From Solanum dulcamara (Eukaryota; Streptophyta; Magnoliopsida; Solanales; Solanaceae): a stretch of DNA of 64,000 nucleotides. How positions within the stretch are numbered: position 1 is the stretch's first letter; each line of letters opens with the position of its first letter. Below are positions 11,840 to 24,241 of the stretch, one piece after another. The DNA lies in the NCBI RefSeq assembly GCF_947179165.1, contig NC_077247.1:17033501-17097500 (forward strand). Direction: 5' to 3'. A program made the position numbers and the translations under genes. The notes below the pieces were generated by a model, which saw nothing but the letters and a program-made list of their open reading frames with translations, was not told where the DNA came from and ran no database searches.

Positions 11840-13860
11840 TAAAGATAAGAATATACCTAGATGCTCAAAAAAGTTGGGGAAATGCTCCCACATCTCCTGC
11901 TCGGTCTCCTAGGTAGCCTTCTCAATCGAATGGTGGTCCCACTGGACCTTAACCACAAGGATGGACCTAGAACTATGCTGGCGAATATCTTAGGCAAGAA
12001 TAGTAATCGGCTCCTCAACAAAATTAGGTGATCATCCAACTCAAACTAATCATACCAAAGTACGTAGGACTCATCTGGAATGTACCGGCACATATAAAAA
12101 CATGGAAACCAGGGCGTATAGTTGAAAATGTTGGAGAAAAGGCCAGCTCATAAGCAACCTCTCCAAATCTCCTTAGAATCTCAAAAGGCCTAATATACCT
12201 AGGCTAAGCTTATTCTACCTAACGAAACTCATCACACCCTTCAAGGGAGAAACCCATAAGAACACCCGATCTGCAATCTTAAAGCACAAGGGTTTGCACC
12301 TGCGATCAGTATAACTTTGGTGCCTTCTCTAAGCTGTCCTCAACCTATCATTAATGACTCTGACCGTGGCTATGACATCCTAAAGTAAATCAGTATTGTG
12401 CGGCCCAGGCTTTGATGACTCAAACCAACTAACTAGAGTGCGACAACGTCTATAATAAAAGGCCTCAAATAGGGCCATTTGAATACTAGAGTGGTAGTTG
12501 TTGTTGTATGCAAACTCCACCAAAGGCAAGTACTGCTCCCAGTAACCCTCAAATTCCAATACACAAGCTTGCATCATATCTTCCCAAACCTGAATGGTAA
12601 GATCTGACTAGCCATGGGTCTATGGATGAAATGTCATGCTAAGATCAACCCAAGTGCCCAACTCTCTCTAAAAGACTATCTAGAAATTGGAAGTAAATTG
12701 AGACCCTTTATCAAATATAATAGAAACTTGTGCTCCGTAAAGGCAGACCACCTCCTAAATACAGATCCTAGCAAGATGCTCTACAGTAAAAGTACACTAC
12801 ATTGGCAAGAAGTGCACTGATTTAGTTAATAGATCATTGATGAATGAAATACCATTATTACCTTTAGGTGTCTGAGGTAATCCCATCACGAAGTCCATGG
12901 TAATCCGCTCCTATTTCCACTCAAGAATAGGTAATATCTAAAATACTCCACCAGGCCGCTTATACTAGTTCTTAACCTGCTGGCAAATCAAATAACAGGA
13001 TAGATTCTAAACTATATATTTTCTTATTCTGTACCACCAGTAATATTGTCTTAAATATCAATATATCTTCGTGGTACTCGGATAAATAGAGTACCTGGAA
13101 TCATGTGCATCATGAAGGATCAACTAAATAACGTCTCCAACTCTTGGAACATGAAGAGGACTATAAAATCATAGTATCATATTTCAATCTATAGATGCTT
13201 ATCCACCCTTGCCTTGCAACACTAACTCTCAAAGATCTATCCTCAAATTGTTGGCCATGAATCTGACCTAATTGAGATGACTGAGCTCCCACAAAAGCCA
13301 AAATTGGTCCATAATATTATATGCCCAACCTGACCATCCTATTAGCCAAAGACTGGATGTCCAAGGCTAGGGGTCACTCAACAGCAGGCAAGTAAGCTAA
13401 AATACCTATACGCCCCACCTTTCGGCTCAAGGAGTCCCCTACTACATTTACCTTACTGGGTTGTAGAGGATAGAGATGTCATAATCTGCTAATAGCTCAA
13501 CCCAGTGCCCCTGTCTAGAATTAAGATCCCTCTACCTAATAATGTATTGTAAGTTGTGGTGATCTGTATATATCTCACAATGGATACCGTATAAGTAGTG
13601 CCTCTATATCTTGACCATGAAAACTAACGCCGCCAACTCCAAGTCATGAGTGGAGTAGTTATGCTCCTATGCACTCAACTACCTGGAAGCATAAGTGATA
13701 ACTTATCCTCGCAGAATCAGAACACACTACAGACATACACCAAAAGAATAACAATATATTGAAAAGCCCTCACCCTAAACTTGAAGATTCAAAATAGGAG
13801 TGATGGTAAAAACTCCTTGAGCTTCCGATAGCTCATCTTATACTTCTCAGACAATACAAA
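11840..13860 (-). pseudogene. Element E pol remnant: integrase and RNase H
   Basis: Heavily decayed minus-strand pol. The integrase C-terminal block is at about 12000-11840 (EEPITILA..., VKVQW..., WETEQ). The integrase core end is at 12577-12380, with LPLVEFAYNNNYHSSIQMA and FEAFYYRRCR, the hallmark gypsy YNNxYHSSI segment. The zinc-binding region is at about 13250-12950 and RNase H at about 13860-13400. The integrase would join element DNA to the chromosome; RNase H would degrade template RNA. No frame exceeds about 65 codons, so this copy is inactive. It belongs with the RT, protease and gag remnants to the right, in the normal order for a minus-strand element. Confidence 0.75.
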
Positions 13861-13869
13861 GGGAACATC

Positions 13870-14640
13870 CTAACAGGTCAAATGAGTTAATAGGGATCTA
13901 ATAGTGGAGAAACCCTTGATGAAACGTCTGTAATAGCCAGCGAATCTAAAGAAGCTCTGAATCTCCATGATAGATGTGGACCTAGCCCAACCACGAATAG
14001 CCTTAATCTTCACCAGATATACAATGATATCCTCCTTGGACACCATGTGTCCCAGAAACACGACAGACTCCAACCAAAATTCATAATTTGAAAATTTAAC
14101 ATAAAGTTGTTGATCTCTCAAAATCTAGAGCACAACTCTCAAATATTGCACATGCTCCTATCTACTTAGTGAGTATAGTAGTATATCATTGATAAATAAG
14201 ATCACAAAAGAGTCAAGATAAAGCTTGAATATATAAGTCATAAGGTCCATAAAGGCTGCGGGGGAATTATAAGCCCAAAAGACATCATAGGGAACTCATA
14301 GTGGCCATAACGAGTCCAGAGTAGTATTAGGAATGTCGGAAACTCTAATCTACATCTAGTGGTAGCCAGACCTCAAGTCAATCTAGGGAAATATGACATC
14401 CTAAAGCTAGTCAAATAGATCATTGTTCTGAGGCATGGGGTAATGGTTTTTCACTGTGACCTTGTTTAGCTGCCTTTAATCAACATACATCTACATAGTC
14501 CCATCCTTCTTATTATAAAACAGGATAGGTTCACCCTATGGGGATATGCTCAGAAGAATAAAGCCCTTACCGAGGAGATTCTCATGCTGCACACTAAGCT
14601 CTTTGAGCTTTGTAAGGGCCATATTCTAAGGTGGTCTAGA
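13870..14640 (-). pseudogene. Element E reverse transcriptase remnant
   Basis: The palm region and C-terminal part of a gypsy RT. FLGHMVSKEDI and RSFF-RFAGYYRRFIKGFS-like residues at 13870-14121 mark the RT/RNase H connection. The catalytic box at about 14183-14212 reads FINDILLYS in place of FIDDILIYS: the first of the paired aspartates is Asn, which would abolish polymerase activity. Upstream segments (14640-14400) contain stops. This would have been the enzyme copying element RNA into DNA from the Met-tRNA primer. Confidence 0.75.
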
Positions 14641-15190
14641 AATAGGCTTACTTCCTAGATCCAAATCTATAGCAAATTCAATATCTATCTCTAGAGGTAG
14701 GCTAAGTAGGTCAGTAAGGAAGATATTAATAAACTCACCAGCCACGGGAACTGAATCGATACAAGGGGCCTCGCTGGACACATCACTGATATATGTTAAG
14801 TATGCTAAAAACCCAGAGTGCATGGTCTTGGCATAAGACTAGGGAAATGCCAGGCTTGGCTAATGTAATGGTCTTGGCATAACAATCCAGAACTGCATAA
14901 TCAGGGGATAGCCAATCCATGCCCAGAATAACATCGAAGTCCAGTATATCAAGTAAAATAAGATCTTTCAGGGTCTCATGACCATAAATAGTCACCACAT
15001 AGGATCTACAAACCTTATCCACTACTAAAGAATCCCCTACCAAGGTCAAAACATGCAATGACACCTCAAATGACTCATAAATAATACCAAACAAGGAGCA
15101 AAACATATTAACACATAAAATACGTCTAAGTAAGATCAAATAAAGATGAAGCAGTCTAGTGGCAAATAAGGATAGTATATGTGATGACAT
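14626..15190 (-). pseudogene. Element E protease and RT linker remnant
   Basis: A 135-codon open stretch (14783-15190) contains the gypsy retropepsin C-terminal half: LLDILDFDVILGMDWLSPDYAVLDC, where the FDVILGMDWL segment is the family signature. The expected catalytic D[ST]GA motif would lie upstream near the start of this frame, where the sequence reads SLFATRLLHLY and no DSGA is visible, so the active site has been lost. The adjoining 14626-14823 stretch (SVPVAGEFINIFLTDLLSLPLEIDIEF) is the protease-RT linker. Confidence 0.75.
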
Positions 15191-15229
15191 ATTCTGATGC
15201 CTCGATCTCTACCTTCGATAGAGGTGGTA

Positions 15230-16390
15230 CTATTGCCAATGGTCTAGATTAGCTGGGGCACTCTCTAGCCTAGTGCTCCAGTGAGCTATAATCAAAGACA
15301 CATGAAAATGATCGTCCTATGATAACTCATCCGTGGTAGGAAGAAAGAAGACTTGATCCCCTCGAGCTATGCCTTGTAGTGGAACTCCCTGAATAGGGCT
15401 GACTAACCTCAGTCGCTGGAAGGGCATCCTTAATCGGCCAACTGGACAGACCCTACTAGTACCTATCCTGATGGAACCGCTGGTAGAGTCTTTCATAACT
15501 ATCCTGTCCCCTATACAGGGACCAAATGTGGCTACCCTGATTCCTGGGACTTTTATCGATACCCACTTAGGCCTGGCGATGAATAATATCTATGGTGCAG
15601 GCATGATCCACTACATCCATAAAGGAGCAGCCCACGAAAACCAAGTACTCGGTCCCTAACCTCAGGTAGGGCCTCAACCCGTGCCTAAAACATTGTACCC
15701 TCTCCTTCTGAGTGGGTAGTATCATAGAAACATGCCGGGATAGCTGGTGGAATCTAGCCTCGTACTCGTCAATCATCATTTGACCATATTCAAAATAAAT
15801 AAAATGACCTCAAGTTCGATCCTTGACGGTCCTGGGGATGTACCTAGCCAAGAAGTCCTTTGAGAATTGAGCCTATGTAAACGGTGGTGACCAGCTGGCC
15901 TGGCCATCAAATAAGAATGTCACTACTTCCTGACTGTCCTATGGAACTATTGAGCGGTGAAGTTGGTGCTTCTAGACTCCACAAGACACAAGGAGTAGAG
16001 CTACTCCTCGTAGATAATCAAAAACTCTATGGCATCCTAGCCAATATCCTCAGAAAATATTGGGGGTGACAGCCTTTGAAAGACCCCCAACATCTTCTGT
16101 TCCTAGAATGAAATCTCACCCTCTAGAACTGCTGGCTAGGGTGGAACAACTGGTGGAGGTGGCTGAACCTCAGGTGCTGGCAGATCCTGTAGTGCTTCCA
16201 TCTCCACCTCTGGAGCTGAGGTTTATGGTATAACCCCGATAGCTGTGAGAAGGAAAGAAATCATTGCCTGTAATGTTGGGTCATTATTAGAGCAACTGGA
16301 GGTATTGTTGCTAGTGATGGTCCTTCTAGATGAGGAGGAATAGGGGCGTTCTAATGCCCCTCTACATGCTCAGGAGCTAATACAAGTACA
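15230..16390 (-). pseudogene. Element E gag remnant with damaged zinc knuckle
   Basis: Minus-strand gag. A decayed CCHC knuckle lies near 15250-15320 (C..F.Y....H....C, with one Cys changed to Tyr and a stop inside). The capsid C-terminal part follows at 15567-15779, with MMIDEYEARFHQLSRHV and FRHGLRPYLRLG. Further N-terminal remnants reach about 16390. The N-terminus and primer site are missing because an inverted LTR half begins at about 16395. Confidence 0.7.
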
Positions 16391-16394
16391 ACCA

Positions 16395-17874
16395 ATGAAC
16401 CTTTTTATAACTTAGGTGTTAGAAATTATATTTTAGGCTTCTATTGGTTTTTTGGGAAATTGAAAACATGAGTTCCTTTATGTTATTTGTTAGTATTGTA
16501 AGAAGAGTTGAATGCTTATGTTATTGATATTGTTGAGCATGTTGGACTTAGTATAGGTTGTAAACTTGCCTTAGTTGCCTCAGTGTCGCTCCAGCAGACT
16601 TAGATCCTTGTAGAATAATGTAATAGGCTAGTGTCTGGTAGTTTGGACTTAGATAGGTGGAGGCCTTGCTCTTATATGTACCCTTATACATAACTTGGCA
16701 TGATTGTGACTTTTGAGATGCGTCGACGATACTAGACATTTTGATCGTTCTGTTTTAGCTTTGGTTCAAGCTTTGGCGGTATATCAGTTGATTTATTGGG
16801 AAGGTGATTCTTAGAACTATTAGCTTCTAGTTGGAAAGAAGAATATTTAGCACCATGGAGTACATTATACATGAGCATCTGGTTACCCAGCCCCAGCCTC
16901 CATTCTAAATTTCCATCGGGGAGCATCTAGGTACTTATCCCCGACCTCTGCCGACTTGCTAGTAGGGCGAGCATACGGGTAACCAGCCCCAGCCTCGACT
17001 GTACCAATGTGTTATGGCAAGCATCCTGGTACCCAGCCTCGGCCTTTACTATACTGATGCATTATGGCGAGCATTTGGGTAACCAGTCCCGACCTCGACC
17101 CCTAAATTATTCTTGGTTCAATAATTCTTAGAGATTCTAGGTTCGGAAATGACATAGTCCCTCAATCCTTGGCATCACAAATTCTTGGTTCCTAGACTTG
17201 ATAGTTGTAGATATTATATGTACTCAACGGGTTTATAGTGGTTCATTTGCATTTTTATTTAAACTTGTGCACGAGTGTCCCGAGTAGGCTTATGGGGGCC
17301 CAGTTGGGTGTAGTTAGTTATAGTTCTCTTAGATACTACCTTTTTCAATTTAGATACTCATTATGATGCCTATTTAGGCTTATTTATCTTTTTCATATTA
17401 TTTTTACCTTTTCCGCTCAGTTGGCCTATTATGCCTACTAAGTACCTATTGTATTGGTACTCATACTACACTCTGCATCTATTTTAGTGATGCAGGATCA
17501 AGCACCAACTATCATCGTAGATAGATCGAGCCTGTTGCAGTCAGCTTCGGAGACTAGGGTGAGCACTTGAATATTTGCAATCATTTCTGTCTCCTTCATT
17601 ATGAATGGCCCATCTTTTGCCATTTTGAGACTATCTAGTTGTTATATATATATTTGGTCCACTTTTGGGACACGTTCTCATATTTTGTTTTGTAGTATCT
17701 CTGTACTTATGAACTCCAGGTTCTGAGAGGGATCTTTAGTTGTATATAACAGGTTCTATTTGTGATTAGTTTCTACCTTCAAACCCATTACTTTTCATTC
17801 TGGGTTTTCAGGTTGGTTTACCTATTGGTGGGTTATAGTAGGTTCCATCATGACCTAAAAAATTGGGTCGTGAC
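16395..17874 (+). mobile_element. Inverted half of the element E LTR
   Basis: The reverse complement of 7860-9375. It ends at 17874 with ..GGGTCGTGACA, the LTR terminus. It contains the same GGTACCCAGCC-type minisatellite (16865-17100). In a normal minus-strand element, the 5' LTR here should begin with this terminus facing gag; it faces the other way. Confidence 0.75.
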
Positions 17875-17877
17875 AAG

Positions 17878-18945
17878 TTGATATTTACCTAACTCAAATT
17901 CGATCTATTTCAACATGCTTTTACACATTCAAGCTCAATCTAAAGAAAGGAAAGTTGTAGCCTACCTGTAGGCGGAACACGCACCCTCCAAGTCACTTCT
18001 TAAGAGATTTTCCCTTCCAAACGGCCTTGGAACGTTGCTACGCTGTCAAAAATAGAATCACAATGTCGTTAAGATCTTTTAGACACCAATTTTAAAAATT
18101 TCAAAGATGGACTAATTTTTGGGTTTTAAATGGGAAATATGGGACTTGCATTTGAAATTATAGAATTGACCCCAAAAATAGGTTCTAAACAGCACCCCAA
18201 GTTCAAGGATAAATTTACAACACAATTCGAGGTCAAAAAATAATGCAAGACGATCATGCAAAAAATTCCCACATTTTAAAGCTAAGAATACAACAATATA
18301 GCAACTTTAATCAACGATTTCTAAAAAATGAAACTCTCCCGATCAAAACAAAACTACTCTATGATGTTCCTTGTGAAAAATCCCACAACTAAACCTCAAA
18401 AATCACTAAAAATAGAGCTCAAATGATCAAGATACAATCCACCAAAGTTCACTAAAACTCCAATCCAAAAATGGATAAATACAACAGCTAATTTAATTAT
18501 TTACCTCACACGAAGCCTCCCCTCAAGATTCTCAGCTCACCAATGGATTTCTCATGAAATTCTCTTGAATTTAGACCTTTAAATAGCCAAATTTAAGCTT
18601 GAAACAAAGGTAAAATCAAGGTTTGAAATTAAAAAGTGGTGCTGAATTTCGTCCTTGGTCTTTATTATAAGACTAAGATTTGGCCTTCGCAAATGTGGCC
18701 TTAGTGGCCCCCAAATGCATAGGTCAGAGAATGCGGAGGCAAAAGCCTCACACTTCTAAGAAAGTGGCTAAATCCCCACGAACACGGAGGCAAAACACAA
18801 ATACCTCTATGAACGCGTCCATGGCCCCGCAAATAGGGAGAACAAGGACTTGGATCTTTGCGAATGCGGCAAAGGACCCACGATCAAGGAAAAAAAGTTC
18901 CCCTGCACAAGATATCAATTGAAAAGTTGATTTCTCTCAAGTTCA
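17878..18945 (-). mobile_element. Second half of the element E 5' LTR, correct orientation
   Basis: Direct match to 9390-10480, from the ACCTA(A/C)CCCAA(A/C)TT block on. It includes one copy of the CpG-rich motif cluster (18680-18895). It stops at about 18945, where the RT of element F begins, so roughly the last third of the LTR is missing. Confidence 0.75.
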
Positions 18946-19432
18946 AGTGATTTTTATGCTCTTCCTCACCCCTAGAGTCAATCCAAATTTCATCAACGAA
19001 CACCAAAACAAAAACATCAAGGTAGGGTTTGAACACCTTATTCATTAAGTCCATAAGCATCGCCGATGCATTCGTCAACCCAAAATTCATCACTACAAAC
19101 TCAAAGTGACCATACCATGTTTGGAAAGCTATTTTGAGAATGTCATACTCCCTCACCCTTAGTTGGTGATAGCCGGATCAAAGGTCGATTTTTTGAGAAA
19201 TGACTTCTCCTTGCAATTGATTAAGCAAATCATCAATTCTAGGGATTGGGTACTTATTCTTAATGGTCACCTTGTACAATTGATGATTGTTTATGCACAT
19301 TCGAAGTGACCCATCCTTCGTCCTAACAAATAGCATGGGAGCACTCCATAGTGAAATACTTGGCCTTATGAACACCTTTTCTAACAAGTCCTTTAACCAT
19401 TCCTTCAATATATTCAATTTTGTTGGGGCCAT
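18946..19432 (-). pseudogene. Element F reverse transcriptase, N-terminal part
   Basis: Minus-strand gypsy RT running from the [20 protein letters not shown] segment (19178-19432, with [27 protein letters not shown]) to the catalytic box and GEEEHKNHL (18950-19156). The box reads [10 protein letters not shown] where FIDDILIYS is expected: the second catalytic Asp is Glu. A frameshift separates the two open stretches near 19170. The RT ends abruptly just after the box. The rest of RT, RNase H, integrase and the 3' LTR are absent, replaced by LTR E. Confidence 0.8.
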
Positions 19433-20030
19433 TCAGTAAGGAGGAATAGAGATAGGTTGGTTATCAAGGATGAGATAAATACCAAAATCAACTTTCTTTT
19501 TGGAAGGGATTCCAGGAAAGTCATTGGGAAAGACATCAGGAAACTCATTGACTATGGGGGCTGACTCAAGAGGAAGACTTTTAGAGTTGACATCCCAAAG
19601 CCTCATAATATGTAAATGCAACCCTTAGCAATCAACTTTTGCGCCTTAAGACAAGAAATGAAATTACTGTTCACTACAAAATCACGACTCTCCCATTCAA
19701 GAATAGTCTTATTTGGGAATTGGAACTTGACTCGATGAGTCGTACAATCTATGGAAGTATAAGATGCATGTAACCAATACATCCTAAGTATAACATCCAA
19801 ATCTACCATGTCAAGCTATATGAGATCACAAGAGATAAATTTATGCAATATGGACACGGAATAACCCTTCTTAACATTTCTATCAATAACCGACTCAACA
19901 ATGAGAGTAGACACCAAATAGGGCTCTACTAACATTTTGGGCAATATATTAAACCTATTAACTAAGAGTGGAGTAACAAACAACAAGTTTGTACCCGTAT
20001 CCAATAATGCATACACATCAAAGTAAACAC
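19433..20030 (-). pseudogene. Element F retropepsin and linker
   Basis: The gypsy aspartic protease that would cleave the gag-pol precursor. The active-site loop is preserved as ALLDTGTNLLFVTPLL (about 19970-20016), followed by VDLDVILRMYWLHASYTSIDC (19745-19809) and the SAPIVNEFPDVFPNDFPGIP linker (19433-19621) into RT. A frameshift or stop near 19812 splits the protease into two frames. Of all the elements here, this one best keeps a DTG active site. Confidence 0.8.
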
Positions 20031-20079
20031 CTTTAACATACCAATAACAATATTTGGTGTTTTCCTAACTCCTTGCCTT

Positions 20080-21212
20080 CTATGCAAAGCATAGAAGCGT
20101 TGATGTGTTAACTACCTTCTTGAGCTTGTTGACCGTGAGTGTTTTGGCCTTGAGGCCTACTACCACATTTCTACAATCCCGAGCATGATGACCCAGTTTG
20201 CCGCATTTGAAGAATGCACTGGAGTCGGCTAAGCACTCCCCTTTATGAGTCCTCTAGCAACTCTTACATGTAGGGAAATCTTGAGCACCGACATTCTCTC
20301 TTGGGACCATTGGGTTAGCACCCTTGTCCTTGTTGAAATTGAGAGGAGGAGTATTAGTGGAACCTTGTCCTATAAACCATTGGCCTTTTCCATTATTACC
20401 ATAACCTTTAAGGGTTGAACCCTTTATCATCAACTTTAGCTTTCTTGCCTCTCTATCCCCTCCCTGAACTTCTCTTCTTCAATTTACTCTGCGTAGGCCA
20501 TTGGTTGGGAGATTTCCATATACTTGACCAACATGGCCATTTTGCACTCCTTGGATACCAAACTTGAGACACTGGAAATGAACTTACTTATTTTTTCCCC
20601 AGGGACGGAGACCATTATGGGAGCATACTTAGAAAACTTAGTGAATTTGAGGGCATACTCCCACACACTCATACTTTCTTGATGAATGTTGATGAACTCT
20701 TGGATCGTGGCCTCCCTTAACTCCAAAGGAAATAAGCAGTCTAGGAAGGCACCCTTGAACTCTTTCCATCCTATCGGTCCCATTTCTTCATCTCACTCAA
20801 CCACCTATAGTTTATACCAAACTCGTGCCACACCTTTGAGGTGATAGACCATAAGCTTGGCCTTCTCATTTGGAGTAACATCCATGAAAGCTACTATCTG
20901 GTACACCTCATCAATAAACACTATAGGGTCCTCATCTATTTTAGAATGGTCAAACTCAGGCGGATTCATTCTTAGGAAATCCCAAATCCTAGAAGTCGGA
21001 TTTTGCACTTGAGGAGGAGGAAGATCTTGACTCCCTTGGTTGTCTATGGCTTGAGACAATAATCTGATGATATTGTGAAACTTTGTATGGGTTACCTCTT
21101 CCTCATAATGTGGGGAATTGGGAACCAAAGTAGCTTGGTCCTCATCATCAACCCTTTCTCTTGGAGGTACTCTTCGTAGAGTTATTATTAAGCGAACACC
21201 AAAAAAGGTCAT
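20080..21212 (-). pseudogene. Element F gag with CCHC-like knuckle
   Basis: Minus-strand gag, first Met at 21212. The capsid domain contains RMNPPEFDHSKIDEDPIVFIDEV and LKGVARVWYKL (20805-21212). It continues in another frame with MGPIGWKEFKGAFLDCLFPLELREA and YALKFTKFSKYAP (20484-20783). The knuckle near 20180-20240 reads FFKCGKLGHHARDC, with the first Cys replaced by Phe. Two frame breaks, near 20795 and 20480, disrupt it. Sequence and layout match the gag of element A (1-595) and C (49166-50110). Confidence 0.85.
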
Positions 21213-21397
21213 TAGTTAGAGGAAAGCTTACGATAGTCTAGGGAACGACATGAATTTTTACGAAGTAAACATATTCTTAAATATCTCATAGTCTTTTATT
21301 CATAGTTATGGTGTAATTCACAACTATGAACAACACCCTATTTGATGCAGTATGTTGGACTCTGACGACCATTTGAAAACCTCGAGCTCTGATACTA
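21213..21397 (-). other. Leader and Met-tRNA primer site of element F
   Basis: Primer site at 21386-21397 (minus strand TAGTATCAGAGC). The leader between it and gag resembles those of elements A and D. Confidence 0.7.
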
Positions 21398-23587
21398 TGT
21401 TTTTCATGACCCAAGCATAGGGCCTAGAAGTGATATGGTGAATAAAGAACCCGGAGGTACCTAACCCAATCTTCTTAGAATTTCATTAAGATTTTCATCG
21501 GTAATGATAATCAAAACAAGTAAAAATATATGGGATAACGAGACTAAGGGATTCCACATATAATTAGAGTCAAGATTCATTCGAAGATCATATATTTTGT
21601 CCAACAATAACTTATATTTTAAAGGCTTGGCGGGCGCTAAGATATGTCCTTACCTCACCCTCAAGATATAAGTCAAAGTACCAAAAGTAACTCAATAGTC
21701 TATACATAACATAGCTAAAAATATAGGAGTGTTGTTCCCGAATTGTGGGAACTCACCAATAGCAGTAGCCTTCAATGATTAAACTTAGCCATGGGGAGAA
21801 GAATGCGGAGCAATGCCGGTTCCTACATGGTGATATCATGTAGGCAAAAGTATGTGTTAGTAATTTAAATGTACTATATATGTGAGCATGCTATACAAAG
21901 AAGAACATTAAGACATTATAACCAATATGCATAAGTGAATGAAAGCATGAAAACACATCATATGAAACATTAAAACCTTCATTTTTGTGGGAAGATGACC
22001 ATAAGCAGCATTTAAGACCATTTGAGCTATTACATTGAATCCAACATAACCTCCTACATTGGCACAGGGAAACTACTTGCTAGATAGAAGTCCATCAACT
22101 TTAAACATTTCTTTAACATTAACTTTAATGTCTAATCATGGATCCACTAGACTAAAAGCCTATAAGGGCTTCTAGGTTGGTGCATAATTAATGGAACATG
22201 AGATTTTACTTAAGGACCCCTTAGATTGAGTCCTTATCTACATGCTATATTCGGTGCTAGGTCAATCCCGAGGAATAACATTTAAATATCATAATTACAC
22301 AAGAATTCATATAAATTTACACATCAAATCATCATTCGGTGGAATAGCTCATTTAAACCTTGCATTTTATTTAAAGATGTGAGAATTGTCCTTTCACATT
22401 GAATCCTTTCTTTGTCAAAGAATCCCTTTCATCATCATTCAATAATTTCATATGACTCCCTTAACATAAACATTTGCTTTACAAACTTTCATTTGGAGTC
22501 AAGCTTTCTTTTAACTTCATTTCAATATAAGGGAAATAGGTGGTTTCACTTCATAAAAGCTTCAAATTCATTTAACAGATTCTTGCTTGCATGAGAGTGA
22601 TGGAAACGCATCAAATTATATATCTTAAAACAATCCACCATATAAACTTTAAAACCTCCTTTAAGACTTTATATAGGTGACTTAACAAATAATTCATTTC
22701 ATAAAATTGAGAGTCAATATATATCAATATAAGTCAATAAACTTCAAATATATCATAGTCTATGCATTTAGAGTCGTCATGTAAAAGACCATAAGATTTC
22801 ATCATTTAAAATTAAAATACTAAATTGAAAAAAAATTTGGGCTCCATGGGTGGAACAACCCATGAATGAAACCCACATACCTTGGGGAAACAAAATCCCT
22901 ATTGAAGACTTGAGAAGGAAAGGAGACTTACAGATGCCTTGAGATGAAAACCTGGCTTAGCCTGAAGTTCTTGGGAGTGTTTGAGAAGAGATAATTTGAG
23001 AGTCTTACGTATAAGTGTGAAGAATGAGGTTTTTGAAGGGTTTAGGGTCTTTATATTAGTGAATTCTACCCTTAAAATGAAGTCACTTTGAAATAAAATG
23101 TAGGAAAAGACCAAAATATCCCTTTTAAAATATGGCTGAAACAGGCTTCATGGGAACCCTTCATGGTTTGTGCTGGTCACAACGGCCCGTGGTGGGGTCC
23201 CGTGGTAAGGAACTTAGAAAATATTTTGGAAAAGCCTGAAGGGTAAGTCTCTGATGTTTCATCATGGAACACCTTTACGGTTCGTGAAGGGCACGACGAG
23301 ACGTGGACCTAGCCTTGGGGAAATTCTTGAGGGTCTTTGGGAGGGATCACCATGGAGGGATTCACGACCCGTTGTGCTTACCACAGTCCGTGGTCCTCCA
23401 TCGTGGTTTCTTCCCTGCAAGTCTGAGTCTCTAAATCTCTACCACGATTTCTCACCATGGTCCGCAGTGCTTACAACGGCCCGTGATGGATTCCATGGTC
23501 AACTCCTGGTGCCAATTTTCTGCACTTTCTGAGAATTCATCGTTTGATCCCTGGTTTAGGACCTTCCACATTTTTCGGGGTGCTATA
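21398..23587 (-). mobile_element. 5' LTR of element F (about 2.19 kb)
   Basis: Bounded by the primer site on the left and by TTCGGGGTGCTATA at 23587, the counterpart of CTGGGGTCTTACA at the end of C. The same family as LTR A, the C LTRs and LTR G. A GGGTGGAACAACCCATGAATG block (22848-22870) recurs inverted in G at 62888-62915. The last 430 bp (23150-23505) contain a cluster of CACGG/CCGTGG palindromic words. Confidence 0.8.
23150..23505. repeat. Cluster of palindromic CACGGYCCGTGG-type words in LTR F
   Basis: Repeated short inverted words (AACGGCCCGTGG, CACGGTTCGTGA, CACAGTCCGTGG, CCATGGTCCGCAG) in otherwise AT-rich DNA. The same kind of cluster lies in the C LTRs at 44935-45380, 50905-51165 and 61325-61500. 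It is located in the U3 region close to the LTR start in element sense. Confidence 0.7.
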
Positions 23588-24239
23588 AATAAAAACCTTG
23601 ATTTTATTACAATATGCTTTAAGAAGTGTTCATGTTTATAGTCTTAATAGCATGTTTAGAATTTAACAAGGATATGACCATATTTCTCGAACCAAAAATT
23701 GAATTTTTCAATAAGAATTATTTTAAATAAATCTTTAGCGTTTTAGTCTAAAATTGAAGTTATCTTTCAGTTATTAATTTTGTGAGCTTAATTTGTTAAA
23801 TCTAAAGTCCACGTGATTCAAAAAGATGTGTTTATAAAAGTATAATTGTTCCTTCAATGTCTTATACAGATAATGCATAATCACGTTCTTATACCAGCAT
23901 TGCAAATTTAGCTTCTATTTTAGATATAATAAAGTATTTTAAATACTATATTTTCTTGTAAAAGAATTAATTTTTTAAACCTAAGTTTGATCAGTTAACC
24001 GTAATTTAACGAATCTTAAAGGATTCTTAACCCTTTTCTTTTAGGATGACTAGAACTCTTCCCTAGAATAACATAAATTAAGTAAACCCATTAAATGGAG
24101 TCAATTTATCTTCAAGTAGATATTTAGGTGTCTAAAGTTACATTTCAAATAATTAGGTGGTGACTCCTTAAATAGATTAATTTAAGAATTACCAACAAAT
24201 TGTACTCTTATTTTATCGAGGTTAAAATGGGGTATAATA
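23588..24239 (+). other. AT-rich DNA, possibly the end of a Tat/Ogre-type LTR
   Basis: No coding sequence. It directly precedes a candidate primer site at 24242-24260, so it may be the 3' end of a plus-strand LTR truncated by element F. That reading is an inference. Confidence 0.35.
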
Positions 24240-24241
24240 CC

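Noticed and set aside
23254..23532. A 92-codon plus-strand frame in LTR F
   Set aside because: It lies across the palindromic CACGG/CCGTGG cluster. Similar frames occur in LTR C for the same reason.
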